The position numbers and the translations under genes were made by a program. A DNA stretch of 64,000 nt from Selenomonas ruminantium AC2024 (GTDB taxonomy: Bacteria > Bacillota > Negativicutes > Selenomonadales > Selenomonadaceae), in NCBI RefSeq assembly GCF_000687995.1, contig NZ_JIAC01000001.1, positions 2,046,001 through 2,110,000 of the forward strand, written 5' to 3'. The notes beneath the pieces were generated by a model. The model did not search any database, was not told the origin of the DNA, and saw only the letters and a list, made by a program, of their open reading frames with translations. Positions 33,513 through 41,803 of this stretch are shown piece by piece; the first letter of the stretch is position 1; every line of letters starts with the position of its first letter.

Positions 33513-34593
33513 CGATAACACCCTCCACATACCAATCCAATGTGTTCAGCAGCGTATAGTCCGACATGGATTCACCTGTCGCCAGACGAAGATTCCCCTG
33601 ATTATCCCGGATTGGTCCATAAAAGACATCAAACTCACGGCTGAGAAATTTTTCCCTGGCTGCTCCTACTGCAGCCTTTGTCCTATCCTTTACCAGCGGC
33701 GAAAAATCGGCCAGTTTTACAATGCCCTCTTCCATGCCCAGCCATGTATGCTTGCCATGGAATTTCCCCCGCAGGCAGTTCAGTATCTGCTGACGATAAT
33801 ATCCTTGCCAGTTCCACTCACTGGCCGTTAAATATTTACTGGAAAATAAATCCCGGTTATCCTTATTGCAGCCAATGGATTTTATGCCGCGGCTTTCTGC
33901 GATTTTGTGCGGCATTATGGAGTCCGTATGCATAAAGAGCACGTCAATCGGATGACTATCCAGAAGTTTCTGACACTCAAGACCGGCTGGTTCATCTGCC
34001 GTCCACGAGTTACTATAACGCACGTAAACTTTGGCATCCGGCCGGACACTGCGTGCGCCTAGCGTAAAAGCGTTAATCCCACGGATTGTCTCGGGGATAG
34101 GAAATGCGGCGATATAGCCGAGCTCACCGGTTTCCGATTCCATGCCTGCTACGATACCAGCCAAGTATCTAGCCTGATACATCCGGCCAAAGAACGTGGA
34201 CAGATTGACGGCTTCCCCCGTTCCTGCAGCATGCAGAAAATAGACCTGGGGATACTTAGCCGCAGCCTTTTTCATATCCGGGCCATAGCCAAAGGAAATC
34301 GCCACAATGATTTTACAATCTTCCTTTTCGATAAGGTCCGTAATCACATCGTAACATTCATTGGGAACTTTTTCCCGATAGATAATTTTGAGGTTTAACT
34401 CCTTCTGCAGGGATTGCAATGCTTCAAAATGCGTCTGCACATAATTATGGTCTTCGTGACTCCCATTGAGAATAAGACCTACTTTGGTCGTATTGGCCGT
34501 GATATCCGCTTCCTCTTGATTATCCTGTATCAGGAAAATTCCCACCGCCGCTGCGGCAAAAATCATTACGACCAGTATGAGTATATTCTTCAA
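33502..34593 (-). CDS. Membrane-tethered BMP-family binding protein 1
   Basis: The protein has about 363 residues. The start is a TTG at 34593, 8 nt after GGGGAGGG; the longer frame from 34653 has no site. It has an N-terminal membrane helix (ILILVVMIFAAAAVGIFLI) without a lipobox Cys, then a BMP domain: VGLILNGSHEDHNYVQTHFEAL, IIVAISFGYGPDMKK and ELGYIAAFPIPETIRGINAFTLG. It is a diverged paralogue of the next gene and the first gene of the sensory cluster. I infer a ligand sensor held at the periplasmic face that signals to the kinase at 29684-32416. Confidence 0.88.
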   Translation of the reverse strand: MKNILILVVMIFAAAAVGIFLIQDNQEEADITANTTKVGLILNGSHEDHNYVQTHFEALQSLQKELNLKIIYREKVPNECYDVITDLIEKEDCKIIVAISFGYGPDMKKAAAKYPQVYFLHAAGTGEAVNLSTFFGRMYQARYLAGIVAGMESETGELGYIAAFPIPETIRGINAFTLGARSVRPDAKVYVRYSNSWTADEPAGLECQKLLDSHPIDVLFMHTDSIMPHKIAESRGIKSIGCNKDNRDLFSSKYLTASEWNWQGYYRQQILNCLRGKFHGKHTWLGMEEGIVKLADFSPLVKDRTKAAVGAAREKFLSREFDVFYGPIRDNQGNLRLATGESMSDYTLLNTLDWYVEGVIVEY

Positions 34594-34731
34594 GCAGAAT
34601 CCCTCCCCGCTATATCCGCATCGCCAATTCGTCAGTCTCTCCCTTATTCGCAATATTCGCGATTCAAGTCATAAATCCTGCTGTTCACAATACATCCAAC
34701 GACAGAATAATCAGAGGAATACATAGCACAA

Positions 34732-34773
34732 AAAAGCTGTGACAAAATGCACTTGCATTCTGACACAGCTTTT
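34732..34773 (-). terminator. Terminator after the usp gene
   Basis: AAAAGCTGTG (34732-34741) pairs with CACAGCTTTT (34764-34773), continued inward with TGCA-rich pairing. A T run follows on the minus strand. It separates the efflux/usp operon from the sensory cluster. Confidence 0.85.
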
Positions 34774-34779
34774 GACTCG

Positions 34780-35304
34780 TTAAGATTCTTCCGGCATTCC
34801 CTTGCACAGCAGCACGGGACAATCTGCATGCTGGGTGACGAAACTGGACACGCTGCCCATCAGCAGGCTGCGGAAGGTGCCGAAACCATGCGTCCCCATG
34901 ACAATCATATCGCTTTCCTCTTCCTCGGCCACACTTAAGATAACCTCGCCGGGATTGCCCACTTCCACGCGGGTATGAGCGTGAACATCACTTGGGATTA
35001 CGTGCATGAGGTCTGCCAGGAATTGATAGGCGGCAATTTTTAGTTCCGCCGGCACATAACCGCTGAGACTGACCTGTTCAAAAGCCGCCACATTCTGATT
35101 GTAGTCCACCACCATCAGCAAGGTGATTTCCGCCTTGGTCGCAGCCGCGAGCTGAACGGCCTCCTTGACGGCCTTAAAGGCCTGCCCGGAACCGTCCGTG
35201 GGCAGAAGAATGCGGTCACACTTTATCGCCTGCTGCGGCCGCGTTTTGATTTCCTCAATCAGCGCGGCCGTATCCATTTGACTTGTCAATTCCATCTTTT
35301 CCAC
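34780..35304 (-). CDS. Universal stress protein (UspA family)
   Basis: The 174-residue protein has the USP core CDRILLPTDGSGQAFKAVKEAVQLAAATKAEITLLMVVD and the ATP-binding-type GTHGFGTFRSLLMGSVSSFVTQHADCPVLL motif near the end. The start is GTG behind AGGGG, 4 bp after the efflux permease stop, so it belongs to that operon. The first residues (LTSQ) are encoded by a copy of the TGACNNGTCA palindrome (35279-35288). USPs aid survival under stress and may bind ATP. Confidence 0.9.
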   Translation of the reverse strand: MEKMELTSQMDTAALIEEIKTRPQQAIKCDRILLPTDGSGQAFKAVKEAVQLAAATKAEITLLMVVDYNQNVAAFEQVSLSGYVPAELKIAAYQFLADLMHVIPSDVHAHTRVEVGNPGEVILSVAEEEESDMIVMGTHGFGTFRSLLMGSVSSFVTQHADCPVLLCKGMPEES

Positions 35305-35308
35305 AACA

Positions 35309-36499
35309 TCATCCCCTATCTGCCAGTTCCTGCGCCAGCGCTGCCATCTGCTTATGCTGACGTTCTTCAGCTGCCTGTCTGGCTAAAAGTTCCTTGCGGG
35401 AAGCATTGAACCGCAGGCAGAACAGGATGCCCACAATCCCCATATAGACAAGAAATGCGCCAAAGGTCTGGGTAATATCAGCAAAGCCTGCCCCCCTGGC
35501 AATGATATCCCGTTCAAAATGAAATTCCCAGGTAAGCGGGAATACATGGCTAAACTTTACCACCCAATCCGCAAAGAAGGTAGTCGGACCAGCACCGCCC
35601 CCCAGAATAAAACCGCCAGGAATAAAGAGAATCATACGGCTTGATGCAATACCGGGGTTGGCTGCCGTCCAGCCAAACATCAAGGACAAGGTGCCCACTG
35701 TGAAAATATAAAATATCTGCACGAAGATAAAGGTAAAGAGATTTCCCGAAAAGGTCAAATCCCCCCATACCCGGAGTACCGCTAATCCCAGCACCCAGGA
35801 AACCATCAGACAGCAGCCATAGGGAATGAGTCTTGCCAATAAATCCCAGGGCGTGCCCTCAAGCAGAACTTTATCCAGCTGATGTGTAAGCCTAAGACGC
35901 GGTATCATACCAATGGTTGCAAAGGTAAAGAACATCGAACCAAAGAAGAACAAGAAGCCCAACGTTTCCCCGTTGTCCTTGGATTCCTGCGGATTAAAGA
36001 GGTTACGGGTCGCAAGGCTCACGTTGCCGTAAATGCTGTCATTGGTACTGCCCACATCACCGTTGGCCATCGCGTTATCCAGCCCTACGATTTCATTTAA
36101 CGCTTCTTTGATGTTGCTGGTATTGGCCGAGTTCGTGTTATCGTAGAACACGCCAATATTGGATGCCACACCCGTATATCTATCCTTTTCCAGACCTCTG
36201 GGGAAATACACCACAGCAAAAGCCCTGTCCTGATAGAATAAATCCTTGGGGTCCTGCGCCGTATTCAGTACCGCCGTAACCTTCATGTACTCTGAGGCAT
36301 CTATGCGATTGGTCAATTCTCGCGTATAAGCCGAGTTATCCAAATCGATAACAACGACTTTAACATCCTTGGCAATGTTGCCAGTGAGCAGCACCGACAC
36401 AAACAGCGTGATAACCATGGCCACCATGATGCAGACCTTTTCATAGGGCATGCCCTGACCAGAAAACAGGAACTTAATTTCATCTCTTAGTGAATTCAC
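35309..36499 (-). CDS. ABC-2 type permease of an efflux system
   Basis: The 396-residue protein has one N-terminal membrane helix (VCIMVAMVITLFVSVLLTG), a large extracytoplasmic domain (about 45-190) and five C-terminal helices, the YhgE/YhiP-like ABC-2 layout. The start is GTG and overlaps the upstream membrane-fusion-protein gene by 20 bp. No ATPase gene is in the operon. With the HlyD-like partner it should form an envelope-spanning exporter; the cargo is unknown, probably a drug or lipid-like compound given the MarR regulator. Confidence 0.85.
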   Translation of the reverse strand: MNSLRDEIKFLFSGQGMPYEKVCIMVAMVITLFVSVLLTGNIAKDVKVVVIDLDNSAYTRELTNRIDASEYMKVTAVLNTAQDPKDLFYQDRAFAVVYFPRGLEKDRYTGVASNIGVFYDNTNSANTSNIKEALNEIVGLDNAMANGDVGSTNDSIYGNVSLATRNLFNPQESKDNGETLGFLFFFGSMFFTFATIGMIPRLRLTHQLDKVLLEGTPWDLLARLIPYGCCLMVSWVLGLAVLRVWGDLTFSGNLFTFIFVQIFYIFTVGTLSLMFGWTAANPGIASSRMILFIPGGFILGGGAGPTTFFADWVVKFSHVFPLTWEFHFERDIIARGAGFADITQTFGAFLVYMGIVGILFCLRFNASRKELLARQAAEERQHKQMAALAQELADRG

Positions 36500-37574
36500 T
36501 GTCTTTCACCCCAATAGTCATGCCCGGGATAATGCCATCCTGCGGGTCAATATAGATACGCACCTGAAATGCCGAAAGGTCAGACTGGCCCTTTTCGCGG
36601 GACTGCTTCAAATCCGCAAAGCCCGGAGCCTGCGTCAAAAGACGTACCGTCCCCGTAACCTTCTTTTCTCCAGCTACCGTAGTACCGGTAATTTCCATGC
36701 CCTCGGAGAGGCCTGCTGCCTGCTTTTCGCTGATATAAATATCGTAGTAGCTGCGGCTGCTTTCGAGCAGCACCACCGGCGTGGACGGAGAAATCATTTC
36801 CCCTTCTTTAGCCAGAACTTTAAGGATTTTGCCATCTTCGGGAGCACGCAGGGTCAGACGTTCCTTGGCCACTTCGAGTTCCTTTAACTGCACTTCCAAA
36901 GCCGCTTTCTGCTGACGCAGGGCTTCCACATCATTGCCCATGTTGTCGGCAGACATCCGCGCCTGTGCAATGGAGTCCGTGCCGCTGCCATTGGTGACGG
37001 CAGTCAGCTTGTTCAATAATTGCTGCTGCTGTTCCACGTTGGCCCGCGCCACGTTGAGCGTCATCTCTGCATCATCCAGCTGGGACTGAGCAATAGCGCC
37101 AGCCTCGACCAAAGAGGCCTTGCGGTTATAATCAAGCTGGGCATTCTTCAAGGTGACATTCGCCGACTGCAAAGCCGCCTGCTGCTGGTCGATGCCACGG
37201 TAGTTCTGGCTTTCACTCGTATCGGCTTTCAGATAGTTGATGCCCTGCGTGCCGCTGGTGGAGGCAATCTGCGCTTCCATCTGGGCAATCTGGGTCTTGA
37301 GCTTGGCAATGGAAAGGTCGGTGTCCGTGGAGTCCAGTTCCATGATGACGTCGCCCTTATGAACATAATCCCCTTCCTTCACCGCTTCTTTGATGAGCCG
37401 CCCGCTGACGGAATCAAAGGACATCTTGACCTGCTCGGCGGTAAGTATCCCTTCCTTCTTCTCCGTGGCCAGCACCAGTGCATCATTGCCCTTATACATC
37501 AACACCAGTCCTCCGATAATCAGGAGGGCAATAAATACGATGCCCGTACGCTTGGCTTTTTCTTTTGTGTTCAT
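36480..37574 (-). CDS. HlyD-family membrane fusion protein
   Basis: The 364-residue protein has an N-terminal anchor (TGIVFIALLIIGGLVLMYKG), a split biotinyl-lipoyl domain (SGRLIKEAVKEGDYVHKGDVIMELD and RLTLRAPEDGKILKVLAKEGEMI), a long coiled-coil hairpin between them (about 90-235, Gln/Ala/Leu-rich) and a C-terminal beta-barrel domain. It bridges an inner-membrane pump to the outer membrane, consistent with a diderm cell. It follows the MarR gene and precedes the ABC-2 permease. An operator-like inverted repeat lies just upstream. Confidence 0.92.
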   Translation of the reverse strand: MNTKEKAKRTGIVFIALLIIGGLVLMYKGNDALVLATEKKEGILTAEQVKMSFDSVSGRLIKEAVKEGDYVHKGDVIMELDSTDTDLSIAKLKTQIAQMEAQIASTSGTQGINYLKADTSESQNYRGIDQQQAALQSANVTLKNAQLDYNRKASLVEAGAIAQSQLDDAEMTLNVARANVEQQQQLLNKLTAVTNGSGTDSIAQARMSADNMGNDVEALRQQKAALEVQLKELEVAKERLTLRAPEDGKILKVLAKEGEMISPSTPVVLLESSRSYYDIYISEKQAAGLSEGMEITGTTVAGEKKVTGTVRLLTQAPGFADLKQSREKGQSDLSAFQVRIYIDPQDGIIPGMTIGVKDSEFTKR

Positions 37575-37594
37575 TCTCGATTCTCTCCCTTATA

Positions 37595-37612
37595 TAGTTT
37601 ACTAGCTAACTA
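37595..37612. promoter_or_regulatory. Probable MarR operator before the efflux genes
   Basis: The imperfect dyad TAGTTTACTAGCTAACTA lies 20 bp upstream of the membrane-fusion gene. It shares TAGCTA/CTAA elements with the perfect dyad at 38141-38154 before the MarR gene. Confidence 0.5.
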
Positions 37613-37634
37613 CTTTGACGTAAAAATAAGTGCC

Positions 37635-38120
37635 TTAGGCACTTAACTTTTCCAGCAGCATAATGAGTTCTTTCTGCTCGGCTTCGGTCAGTTTTTCCAT
37701 CAATTTGCTGACCCGCAGATAATGCGGCGGCAAAATCTCTTCCATGAATTCACAGCCCGCTCTCGTCAGGCTCACGACCTTGGCCCGGCCATCCTGTGCG
37801 GCAGGATTGATATCCACTAGTCCGTCTCGTTCCATGCGCCGCAGCATATTGCTGATGGTCGCCCGGGTCACTCCCACTTTGGCCGCAAGTTCTGACGGAG
37901 CTATGCCCTTTTCGCCATACTGATGAAGCACCACCAGCGCACAGAACTTTCCTTCGGACAACTGATAGCTCTGCTGCAGCACATCCAAAATGGACTGCTG
38001 AATCTCCTCACTGGCCATCTTGATGCCCAGCATGGCGATGACTGCCGCCGGATTAATCTCCGGCACCAGCTTCTTATGCCGTTCCAATTCGGCAAAGGTC
38101 GGTATAATTTCCCGTTTCAT
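37635..38120 (-). CDS. MarR family transcriptional regulator
   Basis: The 161-residue protein has the MarR winged-helix region GIAPSELAAKVGVTRATISNMLRRMERDGLVDINPAAQDGRAKVVSLT, with the wing Asp-x-Arg. The start at 38120 (MKREIIPTF) follows GGAGA. It is the first gene of an operon with a membrane fusion protein, an ABC-2 permease and a usp gene, and dyads flank it on both sides. This is the standard arrangement for a ligand-released repressor of drug or stress efflux. Confidence 0.92.
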   Translation of the reverse strand: MKREIIPTFAELERHKKLVPEINPAAVIAMLGIKMASEEIQQSILDVLQQSYQLSEGKFCALVVLHQYGEKGIAPSELAAKVGVTRATISNMLRRMERDGLVDINPAAQDGRAKVVSLTRAGCEFMEEILPPHYLRVSKLMEKLTEAEQKELIMLLEKLSA

Positions 38121-38140
38121 AATTATCTCCAACATAAAAT

Positions 38141-38154
38141 AATTAGCTTGCTAA
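38141..38154. promoter_or_regulatory. Probable MarR autoregulatory operator
   Basis: The perfect palindrome ATTAGCTTGCTAAT (38141-38154) lies 21 bp upstream of the MarR ATG in an AT-rich promoter region. Confidence 0.55.
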
Positions 38155-38199
38155 TCATTTATTATAAGGATTTTGCTCTTTTTGTCAACAACGAGATTT

Positions 38200-38388
38200 T
38201 TAATCGTCAATACTTTCTTCATGCTGACGGATGGTTTCGGCCACCACTTTGTCAAAGCCCGTCAAAGCCGCAAAGGGAGCGAACTGTGCCGCCCGCTTGG
38301 CAAGCGCCATACGCTGATGGTTCTGCGGCTCCGGCCGCGGCAGGTTCACGATATCGGCGTAATCTTCACTTGTTCTCTGGGGAATCAT
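38200..38388 (-). CDS. Small partner protein of the Y-family polymerase
   Basis: The 62-residue protein contains RMALAKRAAQFAPFAALTGFDKVVAETIR, a motif I associate with small proteins encoded next to Y-family polymerases in Firmicutes (YolD-like). Its ATG overlaps the polymerase stop codon by 4 bp (38385-38388), and AGGAGG lies within the polymerase gene. I infer an accessory of translesion synthesis; the biochemical role is not established. Confidence 0.78.
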   Translation of the reverse strand: MIPQRTSEDYADIVNLPRPEPQNHQRMALAKRAAQFAPFAALTGFDKVVAETIRQHEESIDD

Positions 38389-39884
38389 GCCTTGTGTCCT
38401 CCTATCTCACTGTTTCTGGCTATGGTGCGCGCCTCCTCTTTGAGGTTCGCCGCCTTCAACACAGCGTTCTTGCCAAATTTATTTCTAAGGGCCAGCATTG
38501 CATGCTGCAGGGATTTTTCCTTTTGCGCGCTGCGCTGCTTCGCTTCTTCCTGGCGGGTTCTCTCCTCCAGATTGTCAAAGAGATTAAATTGCACCACCGC
38601 TTCCTTTTGACTGGTCAGACTGTCCTCTGCAATCAGGCGGCCTACGGTCACGGTAAGGCGACGCACGAGAAGCTGCGGCATAGTTATGCGGTCATAGAGG
38701 GCCAGCGTTTCCTGCAGAAGTTTTTTCGTCGAGGAAGTATGATGCGCAAGGCTCACGGTTCCATGCGCAGCCTTGGGCACCTTGCGTCCGTAATGGTCGA
38801 TATGGACAGGGCCATTATAGCCCTTGGCCATGTTTTCGATGTCGTATCCCACATCGAGCACCACCTGATTGGTCACGAGTTTCTTTTCCAGCAAATCAAA
38901 GATAAGCTGGTCCATCATCTCCCAGACAATCAGCCGCGCCTGTTCATTGGTATAAGGTTCGTGCAGTACCTGACCGCTGCTGAGGCTCGTGCTGGTCGGC
39001 CGATAATTCTTGACCGCCTCCATCGTGCAGGGTTCATATCCCCAGGCATGGTCAATCAGAAGCTCTGCATTCACCCCAAAGGTCTTATAGAGTTCATTTT
39101 CACCATAGACCTGCAGCGAAAAGCGGGCAATATCGCCCATGGTGTAGAGCCCCATGTCCGCAAGTTTCTGGGCATAGCCTCTCCCCACCCGCCAAAAATC
39201 CGTTATGGGGGTATGCGCCCAGAGCTGCCGACGATAGCGCATTTCATCGAGTTCGGCAATGCGCACGCCGTCCTTGTCCGGCGGCATATGCTTGGCGGTG
39301 ATGTCCATGGCAATCTTGGCCAGATACATATTACTGCCCACGCCTGCCGTGGCCGTAATTTTCGTTTCCGTCAGCACATCCCCCACCATCTTTCGGGCCA
39401 GTTCATGTGCCGTCATTTTATAGGTAGCAAGATAGGGCGCCACATGGATAAAAACCTCGTCAATGGAATACGTATGAATATCATGAGGAGCGATATAACG
39501 CAGGTACACGCCGAACACCTGCCCGCTATATTTCATATAGAGTGCCATGCGGGGAACAGCCACGATATAACCGATGGCAAGCTGGGGATTATCTGCCAAA
39601 TCCTGACTGTCGCAGGATTCGCCCACGAGTTTTCCCCCCGGTGCCTTAGCCGCCCGCAGCCTGTTGGCATATTTGATTTTCTGCACCACCTCAAAAAGCC
39701 TTGCCCGCCCCGGTACGCCATACTGCTTGATGGCAGGGCTGGCGGCAAGGCAGATGGTCTTTTCCGACCGGCTCTCATCTGCCACCACCAAATTCGTGGT
39801 CAACGGGTCAAGCCCCCGCTCCACACATTCCACGGAAGCATAGAAGGATTTGAGGTCAATGGCGATATAACTTGCCTTATCCAT
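38385..39884 (-). CDS. Y-family DNA polymerase (UmuC/DinB-like)
   Basis: The protein of about 499 residues has the catalytic motifs YIAIDLKSFYASVEC (first Asp) and YSIDEVFIHV (Asp-Glu), the fingers region and a little-finger domain. The C-terminus is long and basic (NLEERTRQEEAKQRSAQKEK). The start ATG at 39884 follows AGGTGAG. It carries out error-prone translesion synthesis. It is co-translated with a small YolD-like partner. Three TGACNNGTCA palindromes lie 54-92 bp upstream, but no standard Firmicute LexA box (CGAAC-N4-GTTCG) is visible. Confidence 0.92.
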   Translation of the reverse strand: MDKASYIAIDLKSFYASVECVERGLDPLTTNLVVADESRSEKTICLAASPAIKQYGVPGRARLFEVVQKIKYANRLRAAKAPGGKLVGESCDSQDLADNPQLAIGYIVAVPRMALYMKYSGQVFGVYLRYIAPHDIHTYSIDEVFIHVAPYLATYKMTAHELARKMVGDVLTETKITATAGVGSNMYLAKIAMDITAKHMPPDKDGVRIAELDEMRYRRQLWAHTPITDFWRVGRGYAQKLADMGLYTMGDIARFSLQVYGENELYKTFGVNAELLIDHAWGYEPCTMEAVKNYRPTSTSLSSGQVLHEPYTNEQARLIVWEMMDQLIFDLLEKKLVTNQVVLDVGYDIENMAKGYNGPVHIDHYGRKVPKAAHGTVSLAHHTSSTKKLLQETLALYDRITMPQLLVRRLTVTVGRLIAEDSLTSQKEAVVQFNLFDNLEERTRQEEAKQRSAQKEKSLQHAMLALRNKFGKNAVLKAANLKEEARTIARNSEIGGHKA

Positions 39885-39937
39885 GATACTCACCTGTGTA
39901 ATTTATTTACTCACAGTGTAGCATATAGCTTGCGAGC

Positions 39938-39976
39938 TGACAAGTCAAAATTGACAAGTCAAAGGCTGACATGTCA
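39938..39976. repeat. Cluster of three TGACNNGTCA palindromes
   Basis: Copies at 39938-39947, 39952-39961 and 39967-39976 are spaced 14 and 15 bp apart between the polymerase and Rrf2 genes. Each is extended by AAA or TT on at least one side. Confidence 0.85.
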
Positions 39977-39996
39977 AAGGCTCGCCAAAAACGCTG

Positions 39997-40026
39997 TTGC
40001 CAACCCCATTCGCCTTGCAGTATAAT
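39997..40026 (+). promoter_or_regulatory. Promoter of the Rrf2-cyuA operon
   Basis: TTGCCA (39997-40002), an 18-bp spacer and a consensus TATAAT (40021-40026) lie 37 bp before the Rrf2 ATG. Confidence 0.65.
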
Positions 40027-40063
40027 GGGTGGATAAGAATAGCGAAAGAACGGAGCTGATGGT

Positions 40064-40459
40064 ATGATTTCCACTCGTGGGCGCTATGCCCTGCGCGTTA
40101 TGCTGGATTTGGCTGAAAACGAAAATGGCAAGTATATCCCCTTGAAGGATATTGCCGCCCGCCAGGAACTTTCCAAAAAATATCTGGAAATTATCGTCAA
40201 GGATTTGGTAAAAGAAGGTCTGCTGACAGGAGCCAGCGGCAAAGGCGGCGGTTACAAGCTCTGCCGCCGTCCCGAGGAATACACCGTCGGCGAAATCATC
40301 GAACTCATGGAAGGCACATTGGCCTCGGTTGCCTGTCTGACGGACAAGGAACCAGCATGTCCCCGCAAGGGCATCTGCAAAACTCTCCCCCTTTGGACCG
40401 AATATCACCAGCTGGTACACGACTTCTTCTATGGCAAAAAATTAAGCGACCTGCTATAA
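40064..40459 (+). CDS. Rrf2 family regulator with IscR-like cysteines
   Basis: The 131-residue protein has the winged helix RGRYALRVMLDLAENENGKYIPLKDIAARQELSKKYLE and the wing GLLTGASGKGGGYKL. Three cysteines sit in the IscR/CymR region (Cys in SVACLTDK, ACPRKG and ICKTL), suitable for an Fe-S cluster. It lies 35 bp before a cysteine desulfidase gene. CymR- and IscR-type proteins control cysteine and Fe-S metabolism, so control of the downstream gene by cysteine, sulfide or cluster status is a reasonable inference. Confidence 0.9.
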   Translation: MISTRGRYALRVMLDLAENENGKYIPLKDIAARQELSKKYLEIIVKDLVKEGLLTGASGKGGGYKLCRRPEEYTVGEIIELMEGTLASVACLTDKEPACPRKGICKTLPLWTEYHQLVHDFFYGKKLSDLL

Positions 40460-40494
40460 GACAGCACAATAACGACACGAATGGAGATACTTTA

Positions 40495-41772
40495 ATGGAA
40501 AAGAATTGCCCCACCTATCGAAACTATGTTGAAATCCTCAGACGCGAGCTGGTTCCGGCAATGGGCTGCACGGAACCCATTGCCATTGCCTACTGCGCTG
40601 CCAAAGCAAGAGCCGTCTTAGGCTGCCTGCCGGACAAGGTCACCATCGCCGCCAGCGGCAACATCATCAAGAACGTCAAGAGCGTTATCGTGCCTAACAC
40701 CGGCGGCCGCAAAGGCATTGAAGCGGCTGCTGCCATTGGCATTGTGGCCGGGGACGAAGAAGCAGGCCTCGAAGTCATCGCCCATGCCAAGGATGAAGAC
40801 AAGGCCAAGCTCGCAGATTACATGAAGCAGACGGAACTGCGCGTAGAGTTTGCCGAGTCCGACCATGTACTCGATATTATCGTCACGGCCAGCAAAGGCG
40901 CAGATACGGTGGAAGTTCAGGTGGTCAATGAGCACACCAATATCGTCAAAATCACCCGCAACGACCAGGTCCTTCTCGAAAAGGAAATCGTAAACACCGT
41001 GGACACGGGCAAGCCGGACTACGAATGCCTGACCATTGAAAATATCTACGACTTTGCCATGAGCTGCGATTTGGCCGATGTGCAGGAGATTATCGACCGC
41101 CAAATTGCCTATAACACGGCCATTGCCGAAGAAGGCCTCAAAAGCGACTACGGCGCCAATATCGGCAAGACCCTCTTAAAAGCCTACGGAAACTCCGTCC
41201 ATATCCGGGCCAGAGCCAAGGCTGCCGCCGGTTCCGATGCTCGCATGAACGGCTGCGAACTGCCGGTCGTCATCAACTCCGGCAGCGGCAATCAGGGCAT
41301 GACCGTTTCCCTGCCCGTCATTGAATACGCCAAGGAATTAGGCGCGGATAAAGAAAAACTCTATCGCGCCCTCGTGCTGGCCAATCTCGTTACCCTCCAC
41401 GAAAAGGAAGGCATTGGCCGCCTGTCTGCCTACTGCGGTGCCGTCAGCGCCGGAGCCGGGGCTGGTGCCGGCATTGCCTGGCTCTGCAGCGGCGACTACA
41501 AATCCGTCATCCACACCATCGTCAATGCGCTGGCCATCACCTCCGGCATTGTCTGTGACGGCGCCAAGGCCTCCTGTGCCGCCAAGATTTCTGCTGCCGT
41601 GGATGCGGGTATCCTAGGCTTTGAGATGTACCGCAACGGCCAGCAGTTCTACGGCGGTGACGGCCTCGTCGAAAAGGGCGTGGAAAACACCATCCGCAAC
41701 ATCAGCCGCCTCGGACGCATCGGCATGAAAGAAACCGACAAGGAAATCATCAGCATGATGATTGGCAAATAA
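40495..41772 (+). CDS. cyuA: L-cysteine desulfidase, UPF0597/CyuA family
   Basis: The 425-residue protein starts at MEKNCPTYRNYVEILRRELVPAMGCTEPIA; the ATG follows GGAG at 8 nt, and the longer frame overlapping Rrf2 has no site. The MGCTEP motif, SGSGNQGM and the Cys-rich C-terminal half (SAYCGAVSAGAGAGAG, GIVCDGAKASCAAK) match the UPF0597 family, whose members bind a [4Fe-4S] cluster and break L-cysteine into pyruvate, ammonia and sulfide. The upstream Rrf2 regulator with three Cys fits cysteine-responsive control. Confidence 0.92.
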   Translation: MEKNCPTYRNYVEILRRELVPAMGCTEPIAIAYCAAKARAVLGCLPDKVTIAASGNIIKNVKSVIVPNTGGRKGIEAAAAIGIVAGDEEAGLEVIAHAKDEDKAKLADYMKQTELRVEFAESDHVLDIIVTASKGADTVEVQVVNEHTNIVKITRNDQVLLEKEIVNTVDTGKPDYECLTIENIYDFAMSCDLADVQEIIDRQIAYNTAIAEEGLKSDYGANIGKTLLKAYGNSVHIRARAKAAAGSDARMNGCELPVVINSGSGNQGMTVSLPVIEYAKELGADKEKLYRALVLANLVTLHEKEGIGRLSAYCGAVSAGAGAGAGIAWLCSGDYKSVIHTIVNALAITSGIVCDGAKASCAAKISAAVDAGILGFEMYRNGQQFYGGDGLVEKGVENTIRNISRLGRIGMKETDKEIISMMIGK

Positions 41773-41803
41773 ATACGCGCAAGCTATGGGGAGGATGTTC
41801 CTT

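Noticed and set aside
39938-39976. Palindromes before the Y-family polymerase as SOS (LexA) boxes
   Set aside because: The same palindrome recurs inside coding sequence and in front of unrelated genes, and it does not match the Firmicute LexA consensus. A role in SOS control is not supported by position alone.
37923-40025. Plus-strand open frame of 700 codons
   Set aside because: It is antisense to the MarR, YolD-like and Y-family polymerase genes, which have clear motifs and ribosome-binding sites. Its translation is His/Arg-rich without any recognisable domain.
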